This document shows positions 1 to 8,931 of a stretch of DNA of 64,000 nucleotides, piece by piece. The notes under the pieces were generated by a model. That model saw nothing but the letters and a program-made list of their open reading frames with translations, was not told the DNA's origin and did no database searches. This DNA comes from Crocinitomix algicola (lineage in GTDB: Bacteria > Bacteroidota > Bacteroidia > Flavobacteriales_D > Crocinitomicaceae), in the NCBI RefSeq assembly GCF_001661595.2, contig NZ_LYPF02000014.1, positions 1-64,000 on the forward strand, read 5' to 3'. How positions within the stretch are numbered: position 1 is the stretch's first letter; each line of letters begins with the position of its first letter. The translations under genes and the position numbers were made by a program.

Positions 1-1280
1 CAGATATTATCACAGCTTGTGATGCTTATACTTGGATTGATGGAATAACCTATACCTCAGATGAATTTGCCGCGACCCATACATTAACCAACGCCGTTGG
101 CTGTGATTCAGTGGTGACGTTAAATTTAACGATTAATGAAAGCACAACAGGGATAGATTTTATTGAAGCATGTGAATCGTATACTTGGATTGATGGGTTA
201 ACATACACCTCGGATGAATTTGCTGCGACATATACACTAGCGACGGTTGATGGTTGTGATTCTGTAGTAACATTAAATTTGACCATTCATCCAGCGCCAT
301 TAGTCGAAGCACTTGCGTCGAGTGGGACAATTTGTTTTGGTGAAACAGTAACGTTAACGGGAGCAGGAGCTGCAACTTATACATGGGATGGTGGCGTGCT
401 AGATGGAGTACCGTTTGAACCAATGACCATCGGAACGAGTACTTTTACAGTTACAGGAACGTCGGCAGCAGGTTGCGAATCTACTGCAAGTATTTCTATT
501 GTGGTAGAAGATTGTAATACGGTTGATCCAGCATTTGAGATTAATGGAGCTTTATGTGTAGGAAACTGTGTTCAAATAAATGATTTAAGTACTGGTGGTC
601 CAATTGCCGGTTATGAATGGAATTTTGGAGCAGAAATAAGTCCTTCAACATCGACGGAACAGAACCCAGAGATTTGCTTGACAAGTCCTGGAGTATATAT
701 CATTGAATTAATTACGACAAACATTAATGGATCGACCTATACAACAACAGAAGAGATAATTGTGCATGACCTTCCAGATTTAGAGGCGAAATACGATACA
801 ATTATAGATTTAGGTGGTTCCGCTATGTTAATCGCCAACTCATCAGAAGAGGGTGATTATTCGTGGTCACCAGATAAAACAGTGGAGTGTTCGGACTGTC
901 CGATAACCACAGGTCATCCGATAGAAGACGAAACGTATACTGTTATTTTCATTGATGAATTTGGTTGTAAGACATCTGATAGCGTTAGTGTGTTGGTTAA
1001 TTTTATTGAAGGCATTGGTGTTCCAACAGCATTCTCACCAAATGAAGATGGTATTAACGACGTACTTTATGTTAAAGGCTATGCTATCACTGCAATGAAT
1101 TTTAAAGTATACAATCGATACGGAGAATTAGTGTTTGAAACAGATCAACAAAACATAGGTTGGGACGGAACATACTTGAACAGAGCTGAAAATCCAGGCG
1201 TATTTACATGGGTTTTAGGTTACCAACTTAATAATGGTAAACGCGGTGTTTTAAAAGGCAATACAACTTTAATGCGATAA
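1..1280 (+). CDS. Giant secreted protein, C-terminal part, with T9SS type B sorting domain (partial)
   Basis: The reading frame is open from the left edge (first full codon at base 3), so the N-terminus lies outside the window. Two copies of a 51-residue (153-base) repeat start at bases 3 and 156, each with the pattern AC-(D/E)-(A/S)-YTWIDG then GCDSVVTLNLTI. A PKD-like domain follows (YEWNFG near base 620), then a gliding-motility-associated C-terminal domain of about 85 residues with FSPNEDGINDVLYVKG, VYNRYGELVF and WDGTY. Known family role: such C-terminal domains send proteins through the type IX secretion system to the surface or medium. The repeats suggest an adhesin-like stalk; that is inference. 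The protein ends in KGNTTLMR, as is usual for type B signals. Confidence 0.9.
   Translation, partial: DIITACDAYTWIDGITYTSDEFAATHTLTNAVGCDSVVTLNLTINESTTGIDFIEACESYTWIDGLTYTSDEFAATYTLATVDGCDSVVTLNLTIHPAPLVEALASSGTICFGETVTLTGAGAATYTWDGGVLDGVPFEPMTIGTSTFTVTGTSAAGCESTASISIVVEDCNTVDPAFEINGALCVGNCVQINDLSTGGPIAGYEWNFGAEISPSTSTEQNPEICLTSPGVYIIELITTNINGSTYTTTEEIIVHDLPDLEAKYDTIIDLGGSAMLIANSSEEGDYSWSPDKTVECSDCPITTGHPIEDETYTVIFIDEFGCKTSDSVSVLVNFIEGIGVPTAFSPNEDGINDVLYVKGYAITAMNFKVYNRYGELVFETDQQNIGWDGTYLNRAENPGVFTWVLGYQLNNGKRGVLKGNTTLMR
3..308 (+). repeat. Two tandem 153-bp coding repeats (51-residue units)
   Basis: Units begin at bases 3 and 156 and are in frame. Both encode YTWIDG, TYTSDEFAAT and CDSVVTLNLTI, with scattered synonymous and non-synonymous differences. 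The array runs off the left edge, so the copy number is unknown. Confidence 0.85.
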
Positions 1281-1545
1281 GAGTTGGATTAAAGGTAGTC
1301 ATTGATTTGTGTCATAATTGAGTTGCAAAACTCTCATACTAGTTTGTTTAAATTTGACTTTTTACTTTGTAGAACACATATAATCATGTTGTTGTTCGAA
1401 CATGCTTGTCTAAATATTGTAGACGTTTCTGTCTAAATTTTGTCTTGTTCGTTAAAAACTGATAAAAATCATCTTTGCGTATAACATTCGCTTTCGGATA
1501 AACTTCCAATAATCTGTCTATTTGTACTAGATAAAAGAAAGAACA

Positions 1546-1716
1546 ATGCAGATTATTGTCATACTTATTTTCGTTAGTCTCGTGCTTGCAGGTCTCTTTT
1601 TGGGAGCTTTTTTGTGGGCAACTAAGTCAGGTCAGTTTGATGATTATCAAAGTCCATCAGTTCGTATTTTATCGGAAGAAGAAACCATAGAAAACGAAAT
1701 CACAAATTATGAGTAG
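1546..1716 (+). CDS. ccoS: CcoS, cbb3 oxidase maturation protein
   Basis: A 56-residue protein: one N-terminal membrane segment (IIVILIFVSLVLAGLFLGAF) followed by WATKSGQFDDYQSPSVRIL, the hallmark stretch of CcoS. The family is needed for cofactor insertion into cbb3-type oxidases. The stop codon overlaps the start of ccoNO by 8 bases (1709-1716), so the two are probably translationally coupled. Opening the oxidase operon with ccoS rather than placing it after ccoI is common in Bacteroidota. No copper P-type ATPase (CcoI) lies inside the window; it would have to be elsewhere. Confidence 0.9.
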   Translation: MQIIVILIFVSLVLAGLFLGAFLWATKSGQFDDYQSPSVRILSEEETIENEITNYE

Positions 1717-3919
1717 TACAAATGTTGCTTCTTTAGAAGCAGAGAAATTTTCTTACGACAATAAGATTGTTTCGAAATTTGCCCACGCAACTGTTATCTG
1801 GGGTGTTGTGGGGATGTTGGTAGGTCTTTTGGCAGCCCTTCAATTGGTATGGCCAAGTTTAAACCTAACCTCTTGGTTAACCTTCGGTAGAATTCGTCCA
1901 CTGCACACTAATGCAGTGATTTTTGCCTTTGTGGGAAATGGAATTTTTACCGGTGTTTATTATTCACTTCAGCGTTTGTTGAAAACAAGAATGTGGAGTG
2001 ATAAGTTGAGTAATATTAACTTTTGGGGCTGGCAAATTATTATTCTTTCTGCGGTTTTAACCTTGCCATTGGGGTATACCACTTCAAAAGAATATGCCGA
2101 ATTAGAATGGCCAATTGATATTGCAATTACTTTGCTTTGGGTGGTTTTTGGATGGAACATGTTTGCAACCATCTTAAAACGACGTGTTAAACATTTGTAT
2201 GTGGCTATTTGGTTTTATATCGCAACATTTGTAACAGTTGCTGTTTTGCATATTGTTAACTCTTTTGAGTTTCCAATTCATTTTATGAAGAGTTACTCAT
2301 GGTATGCTGGTGTTCAAGATGCACTTGTGCAATGGTGGTATGGGCATAACGCTGTAGCCTTTTTCTTGACCACGCCTTATTTAGGGTTAATGTATTATTT
2401 CGTGCCTAAAACGGCAAATCGACCGGTTTATTCGTATCGATTATCCATTATTCACTTCTGGGCACTAATATTCATTTATATCTGGGCTGGTCCTCACCAC
2501 CTTTTATACAATGCGCTACCAGACTGGGCTCAATCCTTAGGTGTTGTATTCTCAATTATGCTAATCGCGCCTTCTTGGGGAGGTATGTTAAATGGTTTAT
2601 TGACATTACGAGGAGCTTGGGATAAAGTTCGGGACAATGTAATTCTCAAATTCATGGTGGTTGCAATTACCTGTTATGGTATGGCAACTTTTGAAGGTCC
2701 AATGTTATCACTTAAATCTGTGAACGTTATTTCGCATTTTACAGATTGGACAATTGCCCACGTGCACGTAGGAGGTTTAGGCTGGAACGGAATGTTGACA
2801 TTTGGAATGTTGTATTATATCATACCAAAAATTTATAAACGTGAATTATATTCTAAAAAATTAGCAAATACACATTTCTGGATCGCAACTTTAGGAATTT
2901 TACTTTACGCAATTCCGATGTATTGGGCTGGATTTACTCAAGGGTTAATGTGGCAAGATTTTAATCCTGATGGAACTTTAGTTAATAAAGACTTCTTGGA
3001 TACGGTGACTAATCTAAGACCTTTCTTTGCGATGCGTTCTGTTGGTGGATTACTGTTCATTGTTGGTGCGGTATTAATGGGATATAACCTATTAAAAACT
3101 GCTCGAGCAGGCTCGTTAATTGCAAATGAAGATTGTGAAGCAGTGAATGGAAATATTGCTGTTGGAAAGGTAAAAGGAGAGTACTGGCATAAAGTAGTGG
3201 AGAGAAAACCTGTTCGTATGTTAATTCTCAGTTTGTTAGTGATTTTGATCGGAGGAATTGTAGAGATCATTCCAACTTTCTTAATCAGTTCAAATGTACC
3301 AACAATTTCGAGTGTTACTCCATACACACCATTGGAGTTGGAAGGTCGTGATATTTATATTAGAGAAGGTTGTAATAACTGCCACTCGCAAATGGTAAGA
3401 CCGTTACGATTTGAAACGGCGCGTTACGGTGAATATTCTAAAGCGGGAGAGTTTGTTTATGATCACCCTTTCCTATGGGGGTCAAAACGTACAGGTCCTG
3501 ATTTGCACAGAGAGGGTATCGGTAATAAACAAAATCGTCCTGATTCATGGCATTACCTGCACATGATTGATCCAGCAAGTATTTCGCCAGGAAGTATAAT
3601 GCCGACTTATGAGTGGATGGTTGAAGATGATATTGATCGAAGTTATACGCTTAAAAAAGTGGATGCAATGCGCTCAATGGGTGTTCCATACCCTGAATTT
3701 ACTGAAGAAGCTTTGAATGATTCAATGGACGTTCAAGCCGTAAAAATTGCCAATAATATTTTGACAGATGTAATTGGCGATGACTATACGCCAGAAGAGG
3801 TTGAGTCTCTAAAGAATAAAGAGATCATTGCTTTAATTGCTTACCTGCAGCGATTAGGATCTGACATTCATAAGAAAGTAGAAACGGAAGAAGTAATTAC
3901 CGAAATCGAAGAAAATTAA
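1709..3919 (+). CDS. ccoNO: cbb3-type cytochrome c oxidase, fused CcoN-CcoO
   Basis: A 736-residue fusion. Residues 1 to about 500 are the CcoN heme-copper catalytic subunit, with many membrane helices and the metal-binding histidines visible: H66 in RPLHTNAV, H213 in WYGHNAV, the H263-H264 pair in WAGPHH, and H351/H353 in HVHVGG. A membrane segment near 505-530 begins the CcoO part, which carries one c-type heme site C555-N-N-C-H559 followed by SQMVRP. It is the terminal oxidase core of a high-affinity oxygen-reducing complex in the inner membrane. The N-O fusion is known in Bacteroidota. The start overlaps ccoS; ccoQ follows after 4 bases. Confidence 0.95.
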   Translation: MSSTNVASLEAEKFSYDNKIVSKFAHATVIWGVVGMLVGLLAALQLVWPSLNLTSWLTFGRIRPLHTNAVIFAFVGNGIFTGVYYSLQRLLKTRMWSDKLSNINFWGWQIIILSAVLTLPLGYTTSKEYAELEWPIDIAITLLWVVFGWNMFATILKRRVKHLYVAIWFYIATFVTVAVLHIVNSFEFPIHFMKSYSWYAGVQDALVQWWYGHNAVAFFLTTPYLGLMYYFVPKTANRPVYSYRLSIIHFWALIFIYIWAGPHHLLYNALPDWAQSLGVVFSIMLIAPSWGGMLNGLLTLRGAWDKVRDNVILKFMVVAITCYGMATFEGPMLSLKSVNVISHFTDWTIAHVHVGGLGWNGMLTFGMLYYIIPKIYKRELYSKKLANTHFWIATLGILLYAIPMYWAGFTQGLMWQDFNPDGTLVNKDFLDTVTNLRPFFAMRSVGGLLFIVGAVLMGYNLLKTARAGSLIANEDCEAVNGNIAVGKVKGEYWHKVVERKPVRMLILSLLVILIGGIVEIIPTFLISSNVPTISSVTPYTPLELEGRDIYIREGCNNCHSQMVRPLRFETARYGEYSKAGEFVYDHPFLWGSKRTGPDLHREGIGNKQNRPDSWHYLHMIDPASISPGSIMPTYEWMVEDDIDRSYTLKKVDAMRSMGVPYPEFTEEALNDSMDVQAVKIANNILTDVIGDDYTPEEVESLKNKEIIALIAYLQRLGSDIHKKVETEEVITEIEEN

Positions 3920-3923
3920 GATT

Positions 3924-4091
3924 ATGCTTAAGTACATTAAAAATCACATGGAAAGTATTGATGGAATCGAAGTGTATCCATTGGTATCTCTAATCATATT
4001 CGTTGCTTTTTTTCTTGGCCTATTTATTTGGGTTGTGAGAATGGATAAGCGGAAATCAAGTGAAATGAGTCAATACCCTTTAAACGATTAA
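3924..4091 (+). CDS. ccoQ: CcoQ, small cbb3 oxidase subunit
   Basis: A 55-residue protein located exactly between ccoNO and ccoP, with 4-base gaps on both sides. It has one membrane segment (VSLIIFVAFFLGLFIWVV) followed by a basic tail (RMDKRKSS). The N-terminus MLKYIKNHMESIDGIEVYP and the size fit the CcoQ/FixQ family of Bacteroidota. Known family role: stabilises the CcoNO-CcoP assembly. Position and membrane topology support the call more than sequence motifs, since the family is poorly conserved. Confidence 0.85.
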   Translation: MLKYIKNHMESIDGIEVYPLVSLIIFVAFFLGLFIWVVRMDKRKSSEMSQYPLND

Positions 4092-4095
4092 TAAG

Positions 4096-5193
4096 ATGGA
4101 ATTTCAAACAATTTTTTGGGCCTTAATAGTTTGTGCAATTTTACAAGCAGTGGCTATTTATATGGTGGGGCAATCAATAAAAACAATTATTAATACAAAA
4201 TCCTTTAGAAAAGGAATTTTAAACCGGGATGAAAAGAAGGATGGAGCAAAAATTATAGGTTTCTTAATACTTGTGTTAGCGGGCGGAATGGGTAATATTG
4301 CATTTGCGCAAGAGTTAGAGCCAGCTGCGGAAGGAGTAGTTGAAGTTGTAGCTGGGCATCCATTTTACAATCGTGTAGCAATAAATATCCTCTTAGTAAT
4401 TAACTTGTTTATGACAGGGGTATTGTTATACATGCGAGGGTTGTTCAAAAATTTCTATAAAATCAGTGCATCTAAAGAATTATTGGCTTCACAAAAGCGT
4501 GTCAAACGTGTACGGGTAAATAAAATCTTAACTGATGCTGTACCATTAACTGAAGAAGAATCCATCTTGCTTAACCACGATTATGATGGTATTATGGAGT
4601 TGGATAATAATCTACCGCCATGGTGGAAATGGGGATTTTATATTTCTATTGTTGCAGGTATTATTTATTTAATGAATTTCCATGTATTAAAAATATCACC
4701 ACTTCAAGCGGAAGAATATGAAATTTCAATGCAAGAAGCAGAAATTGAGGTTGCGGAATACCTTAAGGCTCAAGCTTTAAATGTTGATGAGTATTCGGTT
4801 GTTCCTTTAACCGATATTGGAGACATTAACAGCGGAAAAGAGTTGTTCAATCAATATTGTGTAGCGTGTCATTTAGAGACAGGAGCTGGGGTTGTAGGGC
4901 CAAACTTAACGGATGATTATTGGATTCATGGCGATCAAATCAACGACATATTCAAGACTATTAAGTATGGTGCTGAAAATGGGATGAAGAGTTGGAAAGA
5001 TGAACTAAACCCTGTTCAAATGCAGCAAGTTTCGTCTTATATTTTAACCTTAAGAGGGACAAACCCTCCAAATCCAAAAGAACCTCAGGGAGACTATTAT
5101 CCTCCAGCAGGAGGGGCAGATAGCGTTACAGTAGAATTGGCGATAGATTCGCTTACGAATAATGCAATGAAAGATTCACTCGAAAACGAATAA
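4096..5193 (+). CDS. ccoP: CcoP, monoheme cytochrome c subunit of cbb3 oxidase
   Basis: 365 residues. Membrane segments are seen near 4-27, 52-72, 95-114 and 176-196; the last, preceded by NNLPPWWKWG, is the FixP N-terminal anchor. A single heme c site C255-V-A-C-H259 lies in the periplasmic C-terminal domain. CcoP of proteobacteria is diheme, while the monoheme form with an extended N-terminal membrane part is usual in Bacteroidota. It passes electrons to the CcoO heme. The C-terminal 35 residues (after NPPNPKEPQGDYYPP) are proline- then acid-rich. It lies in the same operon, 8 bases before ccoG. Confidence 0.92.
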   Translation: MEFQTIFWALIVCAILQAVAIYMVGQSIKTIINTKSFRKGILNRDEKKDGAKIIGFLILVLAGGMGNIAFAQELEPAAEGVVEVVAGHPFYNRVAINILLVINLFMTGVLLYMRGLFKNFYKISASKELLASQKRVKRVRVNKILTDAVPLTEEESILLNHDYDGIMELDNNLPPWWKWGFYISIVAGIIYLMNFHVLKISPLQAEEYEISMQEAEIEVAEYLKAQALNVDEYSVVPLTDIGDINSGKELFNQYCVACHLETGAGVVGPNLTDDYWIHGDQINDIFKTIKYGAENGMKSWKDELNPVQMQQVSSYILTLRGTNPPNPKEPQGDYYPPAGGADSVTVELAIDSLTNNAMKDSLENE

Positions 5194-5201
5194 TAAGAAT
5201 C

Positions 5202-6590
5202 ATGTCCGAAGAATTTCGCGATAAAATATCAACAGTAGACGAAAAAGGGAAGCGCGTATGGATTTTCCCTAAAAAGCCAAGTGGTAAGTTTTATGACCGA
5301 CGAAAAATTGTTAGTTATCTTTTACTTGCCTTACTTTTTAGTGGACCGTTTATAAAAATTGACGGCGAACCATTGTTAATGATCAATATTATTGAACGGA
5401 AGTTCAGTATTTTTGGTCAAATTTTTTGGCCACAAGATCTATATATATTCGCGTTGGGGATGATTGTTTTTGTGGTGTTCATTATTCTCTTTACAGTAAT
5501 TTTTGGAAGACTTTTTTGTGGTTGGATATGTCCACAAACCATTTTCATGGAGATGGTTTTCCGCAGAATAGAGTACTGGATAGAAGGTGATCGAAATTAC
5601 CAAAAGAAGCTAAGTCAAATGCCGTGGAATGCGGAAAAGATTCGCAAAAGAGGATTGAAAAATGTAATCTTTTTTATCATATCTTTTTTGATCGCAAATA
5701 TTTTTCTCTCTTACATTATTGGGTATGAAGCGGTATTGGCAATAGCCTTGGATTCTCCCGCCAATCATGTCGGAGGCTTAGTGGCACTCTTACTTTTTAC
5801 ATTTGCATTTTTCATGGTGTTTTTGAAATTGCGAGAACAAGTTTGCACCACTATTTGTCCATATGGTCGTTTACAAGGGGTGCTTCTTGATCGTAATTCG
5901 CTAAATATCATGTATGATTATGTTCGCGGTGAGAAAAGAGGTAAATTTGATAAGCGAAAAGATCGAAAAACGGAAGGTAAAGGAGACTGTATAGACTGTA
6001 ATCAGTGCGTAGTGGTTTGTCCGACTGGTATTGATATTCGGGATGGCGTTCAATTAGAATGTGTCAACTGTACAGCCTGTATAGATGCCTGTGATGCGAT
6101 GATGGACAAGGTTGGATTGGAAAAGGGTTTAATTCGATATGCATCTGAAGCAGGAATTGCTGAAAAGAAAAAGTTTAAATTCAACACTCGTGTCACTGCT
6201 TATTCCATATTGTTAATCTTATTGATGGGCGTATTAGTCAGTTTAATTGCGGTAAGAGAAGATTTTCAAACGACTATTTTAAGGACGAGGGGTACTTTAT
6301 TCGAAAAGCACGAGAATGGTAGAGTCAGTAATATTTATGATGTTACAGTTGTGAACAAAACGAATGATACTATACCAGTAGATTTCCGTTTACTAAACCT
6401 TGAAGGTGAGTTACAATTAATTGGAGATCCAATAATCCTGTATCCACGTTCCAATGCTAAATCAAAGTTTATGATTTATTTAAAGCGGATGGATCTAACA
6501 GGAATGAACACTGAATTGGAGATAGGGGTTTTTAGCGGAGATGAAATGGTAGATGATATAGAAACAACATTTATAGGACCGAAATTATGA
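5202..6590 (+). CDS. ccoG: CcoG/FixG, polyferredoxin for cbb3 oxidase copper supply
   Basis: 462 residues. Several membrane helices are present, with CGWICPQTIFME near residue 106 and TTICPYGRLQG near 218. Two 4Fe-4S ferredoxin-type clusters follow (C263xxC266xxC269xxxCP, then CVNCTACIDACD), then a membrane helix near 330-350 and a periplasmic immunoglobulin-like FixG C-terminal domain. The family reduces copper(II) on the way to the cbb3 active site. The stop overlaps ccoH by 4 bases (ATGA). Confidence 0.93.
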   Translation: MSEEFRDKISTVDEKGKRVWIFPKKPSGKFYDRRKIVSYLLLALLFSGPFIKIDGEPLLMINIIERKFSIFGQIFWPQDLYIFALGMIVFVVFIILFTVIFGRLFCGWICPQTIFMEMVFRRIEYWIEGDRNYQKKLSQMPWNAEKIRKRGLKNVIFFIISFLIANIFLSYIIGYEAVLAIALDSPANHVGGLVALLLFTFAFFMVFLKLREQVCTTICPYGRLQGVLLDRNSLNIMYDYVRGEKRGKFDKRKDRKTEGKGDCIDCNQCVVVCPTGIDIRDGVQLECVNCTACIDACDAMMDKVGLEKGLIRYASEAGIAEKKKFKFNTRVTAYSILLILLMGVLVSLIAVREDFQTTILRTRGTLFEKHENGRVSNIYDVTVVNKTNDTIPVDFRLLNLEGELQLIGDPIILYPRSNAKSKFMIYLKRMDLTGMNTELEIGVFSGDEMVDDIETTFIGPKL

Positions 6591-7027
6591 AGTTTAATTG
6601 GGGAACAGGAATAACAATTTTTTTAGCCTTATTTATGGGCTTTATTTTGACAATGGTTGTAATGGCGCATCAAACTAAAACTGACTTGTATGCAGAGGAT
6701 TATTACCATCAAGAGGTGAATTATCAAGATAAAATTGACGCAAAGGTGAATGGTGAGATATTTATCGAGCAAGTCAATTTTGATGTAACAAGTAATGGTG
6801 ATTTTATGATGTCTTGCCCAGAATCAATTTTGGGGGCAAATGAGGTAGAGATTTATTTTTATAGAGCTAATAATGCGGAAGATGACCGTCGCTTTAGTTT
6901 GAATAAGTTCAAAAAAAGTCCCGTAATTATTCGTAAATCTGACCTTGTTGAAGGGATTTATAAGGTTGAATTGACATGGAAAAATAAGAATAAAACACAC
7001 CTGGTTGAGGGGGAGGTAAACTTATAG
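6587..7027 (+). CDS. ccoH: FixH/CcoH family protein
   Basis: 146 residues. One N-terminal membrane helix (TGITIFLALFMGFILTMVVM) is followed by a periplasmic domain with the typical LYAEDYYHQEVNYQDKID region. FixH family members are needed for stable cbb3 oxidase. Overlap of 4 bases with ccoG and a 2-base gap to the next gene indicate one transcript. Confidence 0.9.
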   Translation: MKFNWGTGITIFLALFMGFILTMVVMAHQTKTDLYAEDYYHQEVNYQDKIDAKVNGEIFIEQVNFDVTSNGDFMMSCPESILGANEVEIYFYRANNAEDDRRFSLNKFKKSPVIIRKSDLVEGIYKVELTWKNKNKTHLVEGEVNL

Positions 7028-7029
7028 TC

Positions 7030-7761
7030 ATGTACTGGTCAGCGTTTTTAATCGGAATTTTGGGGAATTTTCATTGCATTGGAATGTGCGGTCCGATTGC
7101 GCTGAGTTTACCAATTGGCAGGTTGTCAGCTCCAGAGAAGGTTGCACAAGTCTTACTTTACAACCTTGGTAGGGTTATTGCTTACGGGTTTTTAGGTGGT
7201 CTAATTGGCGTCTTTGGTCTTGGTTTGCGTTATGTCGGTATTGTTCAGACGCTTTCCATTATTTCCGGTGGTTTTTTAATCATATTTGGATTTTTCACCC
7301 TTCCTTTTGTAACTATACGATTCAAAGGAAGTTCTTTAGCGATTGGGAAATGGATCAAGAAACAGCTGGGGTATTATATGCAACAACGGAAAGTCAGTAC
7401 ATTATTTTTTGTAGGTTTTTTCAATGGATTATTGCCTTGCGGTTTGGTATATGCAGGTTTAATTGGTTCGCTTACTGCTGAGTCATGGACAGGTGGTGTT
7501 GTTTATATGATGTTGTTTGGATTAGGGACTTTGCCTTTTATGTTGGTTTTGCCGTTTGCAGGTAGCCTCATTTCTATCAGAGTTAGAAATATCATGCGTA
7601 AATCGGTGCCTTTTGCACTTATATTGTTTGGATTGTTATTTGTTGTACGCGGTGCAAATCTAGGTATACCCTATCTCAGTCCAAAAATTGAAATGGCTGA
7701 TGAAGCTTCTCCATCAAATAGCTCGGATAAGGCACAACAACCAGTTATGTATTGTCACTAG
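7030..7761 (+). CDS. TauE/SafE-like (DsbD_2 type) membrane protein of the cbb3 operon
   Basis: 243 residues with about six membrane segments. The N-terminal GNFHCIGMCGPIALSLP and the internal GFFNGLLPCGLVYAGL are the paired C/P motifs of the DsbD_2/UreH-like half-transporter family, annotated as sulfite exporter TauE/SafE. In Bacteroidota this gene regularly closes the ccoNOPGH operon, so a role in oxidase maturation, possibly copper or thiol transfer, is inferred. The last residues (PVMYCH) add a Cys-His end that might bind metal. Its stop codon overlaps the stop of the convergent regulator gene. Confidence 0.8.
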   Translation: MYWSAFLIGILGNFHCIGMCGPIALSLPIGRLSAPEKVAQVLLYNLGRVIAYGFLGGLIGVFGLGLRYVGIVQTLSIISGGFLIIFGFFTLPFVTIRFKGSSLAIGKWIKKQLGYYMQQRKVSTLFFVGFFNGLLPCGLVYAGLIGSLTAESWTGGVVYMMLFGLGTLPFMLVLPFAGSLISIRVRNIMRKSVPFALILFGLLFVVRGANLGIPYLSPKIEMADEASPSNSSDKAQQPVMYCH

Positions 7762-8816
7762 CTTAAAACCAATCCTTCTAATTCCACTAAATTTTCAATT
7801 TCAATCGTTCGACCTGAAATAGAAATTAGACCATCTTTTTTCATTTCTGATAAAATTCGAATAAGTGATTCCTTTGCTGTTCCAGCCATGTTGGCCAAAT
7901 CTTCTCGCATTACGGAAATTGTTTTTAACGAACCATCTTCATTTTTTCCCAGTTTAACTAATATGGCAGCAACTCTTTCTCGAACGGGGGTATAAGCTAA
8001 TTGTAAAAGCTGTTCTTCTTTTTTACGAACATTTCCAGCTAATTTTTTTATAAATTGAACGGCAACATCACGATTGGTTTGCACAAGTTTTTTAAAATCA
8101 TCTTTAGGTATTATAGTGACTTCGGACGATTCCATTGCGATAGCAGACTCACTTTGTTCACCATCTTCTAAAAGCGCGATATAGCCAAAATAACTACTAG
8201 GATAAATCAGTTCCGTTACAAACTCTTTCCCATAATTATCTGTTTTTACGCATTTAATACACCCAGATTTAAGAAAGTACAAGTAATTGGCATAATCTCC
8301 CTCTCTGAAGATCGGCTCTTTCGCACTGTATTTCTTTTCTTTTCGGTCTATGCAAAGGTTGTTTAGTGCTTGTATTGCTTTAGTGTCATTTACAAATTCA
8401 TGTAAATCATTTGAATTGGAGTTAAGTTTCTGAAGCTTTTTGCTACGCTCAAGCCGTACTTCAATCGATTGAATAAGATCAGACTCATCGAATGGTTTTA
8501 TGATGTAATCATCAGCTCCAAGGTTCATTCCCTTTCGAAAATCTGCCCTTTCACTCTTTGCGGTAAGAAAAATGAAGGGAATAGAAGCCGTATCAGGATT
8601 TCGGCTAAGGATATTCAATACACCATAGCCGTCCAGTTCAGGCATCATGATGTCACATATTATTAAGTCTGGACCAAAGGAATCTATCTTTTTAATCCCG
8701 AGTTTTCCATTTTCGGCAACATCTATTTCAAAACCAGCGAGCATTAGAATTTCTGCCGTATTCTCGCGTATTTCAAGATTGTCCTCAATGATGAGAATTT
8801 TCGGCTTTTGCTTCAT
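7758..8816 (-). CDS. Receiver-CRP fusion transcription regulator
   Basis: 352 residues with three domains. Residues 5-125 are a response-regulator receiver with intact acidic pocket (E11, D12), phospho-acceptor D55 in IICDIMMPE, T85 and K107. Residues about 162-250 are a cyclic-nucleotide-binding beta barrel (IFREGDYANYLYFLKSG), and 302-340 a CRP-type winged helix (MREDLANMAGTAKESLIRILSEM). There is no N-terminal FNR-type cysteine cluster; the only nearby cysteines are C186 and C189. It lies convergent to and touching the cbb3 operon, so oxygen or respiration control is a reasonable but unproven guess. The kinase at 9819-11348 on the same strand is a candidate partner. Confidence 0.88.
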   Translation of the reverse strand: MKQKPKILIIEDNLEIRENTAEILMLAGFEIDVAENGKLGIKKIDSFGPDLIICDIMMPELDGYGVLNILSRNPDTASIPFIFLTAKSERADFRKGMNLGADDYIIKPFDESDLIQSIEVRLERSKKLQKLNSNSNDLHEFVNDTKAIQALNNLCIDRKEKKYSAKEPIFREGDYANYLYFLKSGCIKCVKTDNYGKEFVTELIYPSSYFGYIALLEDGEQSESAIAMESSEVTIIPKDDFKKLVQTNRDVAVQFIKKLAGNVRKKEEQLLQLAYTPVRERVAAILVKLGKNEDGSLKTISVMREDLANMAGTAKESLIRILSEMKKDGLISISGRTIEIENLVELEGLVLS

Positions 8817-8931
8817 AACATGTGTTTTAGGTGGTTGTAATTTTTTTTATACTTACGTAAATATAGTAAGCTTCCACCTTAAATTCGGTAAATGAATGCA
8901 AGAAAATCTCGGTAACAAAGGAACTAGAGAG

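Noticed and set aside
1393-1402. Palindrome TGTTCGAACA upstream of the cbb3 operon, considered as an FNR/CRP site
   Set aside because: It lacks the TTGAT...ATCAA or TGTGA...TCACA halves and is too short to stand out from chance.
2938-3327. Minus-strand frame of 129 codons inside ccoNO
   Set aside because: Overlaps a clearly real conserved oxidase gene and has no recognisable features.
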